This document shows positions 61,525-64,000 of a stretch of DNA of 64,000 nt, in pieces. Under the pieces are notes generated by a model. That model ran no database searches. It saw nothing but the letters and a program-made list of their open reading frames with translations, and was not told the origin of the DNA. The stretch covers positions 1-64,000 of the forward strand of contig JBDZUM010000002.1 of NCBI GenBank assembly GCA_040255215.1, in the 5' to 3' direction. Positions within the stretch are counted from its first letter, which is position 1. The number at the start of each line of letters is the position of its first letter. The DNA is from JAQSWP01 sp040255215 (GTDB lineage: Bacteria > Pseudomonadota > Alphaproteobacteria > Reyranellales > JAQSWP01). The translations under genes and the position numbers were made by a program.

Positions 61525-62886
61525 ATGAGCTTGATGCGAGCAGGCCTTGCCGCCGCGGCGCTGTCGCTGGGCGTTGCCAGCGCCGCGACATCCGCCCTCG
61601 CCAGCCCGCCCCAGGGGACGCCGCCAGCGGCAGCGCTGACAGAAGATCATGCTGCCCTGGCGGCGCTGCTGGCCGACCCGGCGCTGGCCAGCGCCTTTCT
61701 CGCCGAACCCGACTGCCTGGAGCGGCTTGCCGCCTTGTCGCCGGCGCAGGAGGAAGGCGCGTTCGATGCGGCGCTGGCCGCGCTGGCCGAATTGCTGGCG
61801 CTGGACGAGATCCGGCCGCGGGCGCAGCTGGCGCTGGGCGTGTTGAACCATCATCTGGGCCGCGACGGGGCGGCGCGCGGCTATGCGCTGGCGGCGCTGG
61901 CCAGCGGCGCGTTGCCGGCCGAATTCCGCCAGCGCGCCGAAACGCTGCTGGGGCAGAGGCCGTCCGGTCGTATTGCAAGCGGGCTGGGCTTTCGCCTGTC
62001 GGGTACGCTGACGGCGGGGTTGCACCATGCACGCGCCGCCGCGGCGGGCGCCATCGCCGCCTCGCCCGAAGACCTGGCGGGCGAGAACCCGGCGCGGGAT
62101 CTGTTCGTGCAGCTCGACATGCGCCATCACATCGATCCGGGGCTCGACGGCTTCGAGTGGGAGAGCGCGCTGCAGGCGCAGACGACGCGCGTGTTCGACC
62201 GCGATGCCGTCGATGCCAGCGCCTTGGCGCTGAGCGGCGGGCCGCGCATCGCGCTGCCGGCGCTGGGTCTGGATGCGCTGGGTCTGGACGGCTCGCTGCG
62301 GCTGCTGGGCGGCGTCGAATTCGGCACGGTCGACGAGCGGCTCGACTCGATCGCATCGGGCGGCTCGCTGCTGCTCGACCAGGGGATCGGCGGCGGCAGT
62401 TTCTCGCTGGCGGTCGACTGGCGGCAGCGCCGCTATCGCAACAGCGCGGCCAGTCCCGACAATGACGGGCGCAGCGGCCGCGAAGTGGCGGCGCGTCTGG
62501 GCTACGATTTCCGTCTGGCCGAATGGATGGCGGGATCGGCCAGCGCCCGCTACGCCGATTACCGCGCGCGGCGCGCCAGCGACAGCTATGCCGAATGGCA
62601 GGTCGGGCTGACGCTGAACTCGGATGCGCTGCCCGCCCTGGCCGAGCAGGCGGCGAGCCTGGTCTCGACGCAATGGCATCTTGGGCTGTTCGGCGAGGCG
62701 GACGCGGCGCCGTCGGGTCCGGGATTCGCCGCCCGTCCGGTCGACGAGCGGCCGACAGCCGGTCTGGCGCTGTGGCAGGGGGTGTCCTTCGTCGTGCAGG
62801 GCGGATTCTCGCGCCGCGACACGGCGCTGCCGACCGAAGAGGACCAGTTATGGTACGGGCGCACCGGGCTGGCGTGGCAGTTCTGA
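61525..62886 (+). CDS. TPR/beta-barrel outer-membrane protein 1
   Basis: 453 aa. Signal peptide (MRAGLAAAALSLGVASAATS-ALA), an alpha-helical N-terminal part of about 130 residues with TPR-like pairs (HHLGRDGAARGYALAALASG), then an antiparallel beta-rich C-terminal half ending YGRTGLAWQF, an outer-membrane barrel signature. The layout resembles surface-lipoprotein assembly modifiers (Slam-like, DUF560), which carry lipoproteins to the surface. Adjacent paralogue at 63022. Confidence 0.78.
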   Translation: MSLMRAGLAAAALSLGVASAATSALASPPQGTPPAAALTEDHAALAALLADPALASAFLAEPDCLERLAALSPAQEEGAFDAALAALAELLALDEIRPRAQLALGVLNHHLGRDGAARGYALAALASGALPAEFRQRAETLLGQRPSGRIASGLGFRLSGTLTAGLHHARAAAAGAIAASPEDLAGENPARDLFVQLDMRHHIDPGLDGFEWESALQAQTTRVFDRDAVDASALALSGGPRIALPALGLDALGLDGSLRLLGGVEFGTVDERLDSIASGGSLLLDQGIGGGSFSLAVDWRQRRYRNSAASPDNDGRSGREVAARLGYDFRLAEWMAGSASARYADYRARRASDSYAEWQVGLTLNSDALPALAEQAASLVSTQWHLGLFGEADAAPSGPGFAARPVDERPTAGLALWQGVSFVVQGGFSRRDTALPTEEDQLWYGRTGLAWQF

Positions 62887-63021
62887 GGTAAGTCGCGGCA
62901 AAACGGCCACAGCGGCCGGGAAAGCGCCGCCACCGCCGCGGCCCGCCCTGCCGCCGATTGCGCAATGCAACCACAGGGATATGCTTTGGGCCGCGCGGCA
63001 GGCCCGCGCAAGAGAGGGCGT

Positions 63022-64000
63022 GTGGCGGTTGCGGCGGCGGTCGCGGGTCGAGCGAAAACCAGCCTGAGGGCTGGTTTTGCCGTTTGTGCCGCTCTCGTCC
63101 TCGCCGCGTTGACAGCGACGGTGGCATTGGCGCAGCAGCCGGCGGCGTCGGGTCCGGCGGGACCAAGCGGGCCCGGTCCCGGTCCGGCACCGGCCTCGGC
63201 CGAGGTGCAGCGGCAATACGATGCGGCGTTCGCCGCCATGCTGGCCAGTCCCGGCAATCTCGACCGCATCTTCCGCTTCGCCGAACTGGCGGTGGCGGTG
63301 GGCGATCTCGAAGGCGCGGTGTCGGCGCTGGAGCGCATGCTGCTGATCGATCCCAACCTGCCGCGGGTGCGGCTGGAGCTGGGGGTGCTCTATTTCCGGC
63401 TGGGCAGCTACGAGGCGGCGCGCACCTATTTGCTGTCGGCACTGGCGGCGCAGAACCTGCCCGAGGACGTGCGGGCGCGGGCGCAGACTTTTCTCGCCGA
63501 GATCGACAAGCAGCGCTCGCCGTCGAAGCTCTCGGGCACGCTGCTGGCCGGCATCCGCTACCAGTCCAACGCCAATGCCGCACCGACGGGCAACGTGCGA
63601 GTCGGCGGCATTCCCGCCAGCCTCGACGACAACTCGACCGCCGCCGCCGACTGGAACGCCTTCGCCGCGCTGAACGTGCTGCATCTCTACGACATGGGCA
63701 CGCAATGGGGCGACATGCTGGAGACGCGCGTGGCGGGCTACGTGGCGCGCCAGTTCGAGCGCGACGAAGTCGACGTGTCGCTGGTGTCGTTCAACAGCGG
63801 GCCGCGCCTGGTGCTGCTGCCGCGCCAGATCCAGGGCCTGACCTTGCGGCCCTCGATCGCCGTCGACTACGTGGCGCTCGACGATCGCACCGACTACATG
63901 GCGCATGGCGTGTCGCTGTCGCTCGACAAGCGGCTGGGCATGGGCAGCATCGGGCTGGGGCTGGACTGGCGGCAGCGCGAATACAACGACACGAAAACCA
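63022..64000 (+). CDS. TPR/beta-barrel outer-membrane protein 2 (runs off window)
   Basis: 326 codons to the window edge, in frame from GTG at 63022 with AGAGAGGG upstream; an in-frame ATG at 62965 has no ribosome site. Signal peptide AGFAVCAALVLAALTATVAL-AQ, TPR region FRFAELAVAVGDLEGAVSAL, LGVLYFRLGSYEAARTYLLS, then a Slam/DUF560-like barrel: LSGTLLAGIRYQSNANAAPT and GLGLDWRQREYND. Same design as the upstream gene. A 10-bp hairpin, AAAACCAGCC/GGCTGGTTTT, lies inside its signal-peptide region (63055-63078). Confidence 0.78.
   Translation, partial: MAVAAAVAGRAKTSLRAGFAVCAALVLAALTATVALAQQPAASGPAGPSGPGPGPAPASAEVQRQYDAAFAAMLASPGNLDRIFRFAELAVAVGDLEGAVSALERMLLIDPNLPRVRLELGVLYFRLGSYEAARTYLLSALAAQNLPEDVRARAQTFLAEIDKQRSPSKLSGTLLAGIRYQSNANAAPTGNVRVGGIPASLDDNSTAAADWNAFAALNVLHLYDMGTQWGDMLETRVAGYVARQFERDEVDVSLVSFNSGPRLVLLPRQIQGLTLRPSIAVDYVALDDRTDYMAHGVSLSLDKRLGMGSIGLGLDWRQREYNDTKT

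Overview
The window is about 64 kb of very GC-rich (roughly two thirds G+C) draft bacterial chromosome. Five runs of exactly 100 N mark scaffold joins. Gene content and style point to an alphaproteobacterium, probably of the Rhodospirillales or a neighbouring order. The main reasons are two porins with the ADPIKV mature start, a DUF3576 lipoprotein, DUF1127, GcvA-type LysR, a HemP/HmuP coactivator, and LptE and HolA of alphaproteobacterial type. I see no rRNA, tRNA, CRISPR array, phage or IS transposase gene.

Layout. 0-4.5 kb: end of a VOC protein, small hypothetical genes, two lipoproteins and a repeat cluster. 4.5-13.2 kb: serine hydrolase, lptE, three tandem secreted TPR paralogues, two gap-truncated genes (DUF488, DUF1772), an acetyltransferase and holA. 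13.7-18.4 kb: two very large, tightly coupled genes of unknown function, the best candidate for an undescribed system. 18.9-22.4 kb: a copper-resistance cluster (small Cys/His protein, cupredoxin, CopA, CopB). 22.4-28.2 kb: sirtuin, small secreted proteins, an H1-like basic protein, a divergent Lrp regulator/phenylalanine hydroxylase pair, HAD hydrolase and META-domain protein. 28.4-31.2 kb: leuS, carrying two in-frame palindromic repeat insertions, one of which contains a stop codon. 31.5-41 kb: 2OG-Fe oxygenase, DUF3576 lipoprotein, two porins with terminators, sulfotransferase, YggS, GNAT, GFA, DUF1127 and GcvA-like regulator. 41-48.9 kb: a complete heme-uptake locus (HemP/HmuP, receptor, TonB, HmuS, HmuT, HmuU, HmuV) behind a Fur-like box. 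48.9-57.8 kb: L,D-transpeptidase, a TetR/enoyl-CoA hydratase pair with a palindromic operator, a GDT1-type Mn exporter under a yybP-ykoY riboswitch, RibA, esterase and an OmpR-type regulator. 57.9-64 kb: a DUF3142 plus large secreted protein pair, a CMD protein, and two tandem TPR/beta-barrel outer-membrane proteins.

How the parts relate. Metal homeostasis is a recurring theme: copper detoxification, heme-iron import and manganese export, the last two with visible control elements. At least three families of palindromic repeats are scattered between genes. They also invade coding sequence, in leuS twice and at the C-terminus of the L,D-transpeptidase gene. The usual alphaproteobacterial DUF3576-leuS-lptE-holA group is broken up here.
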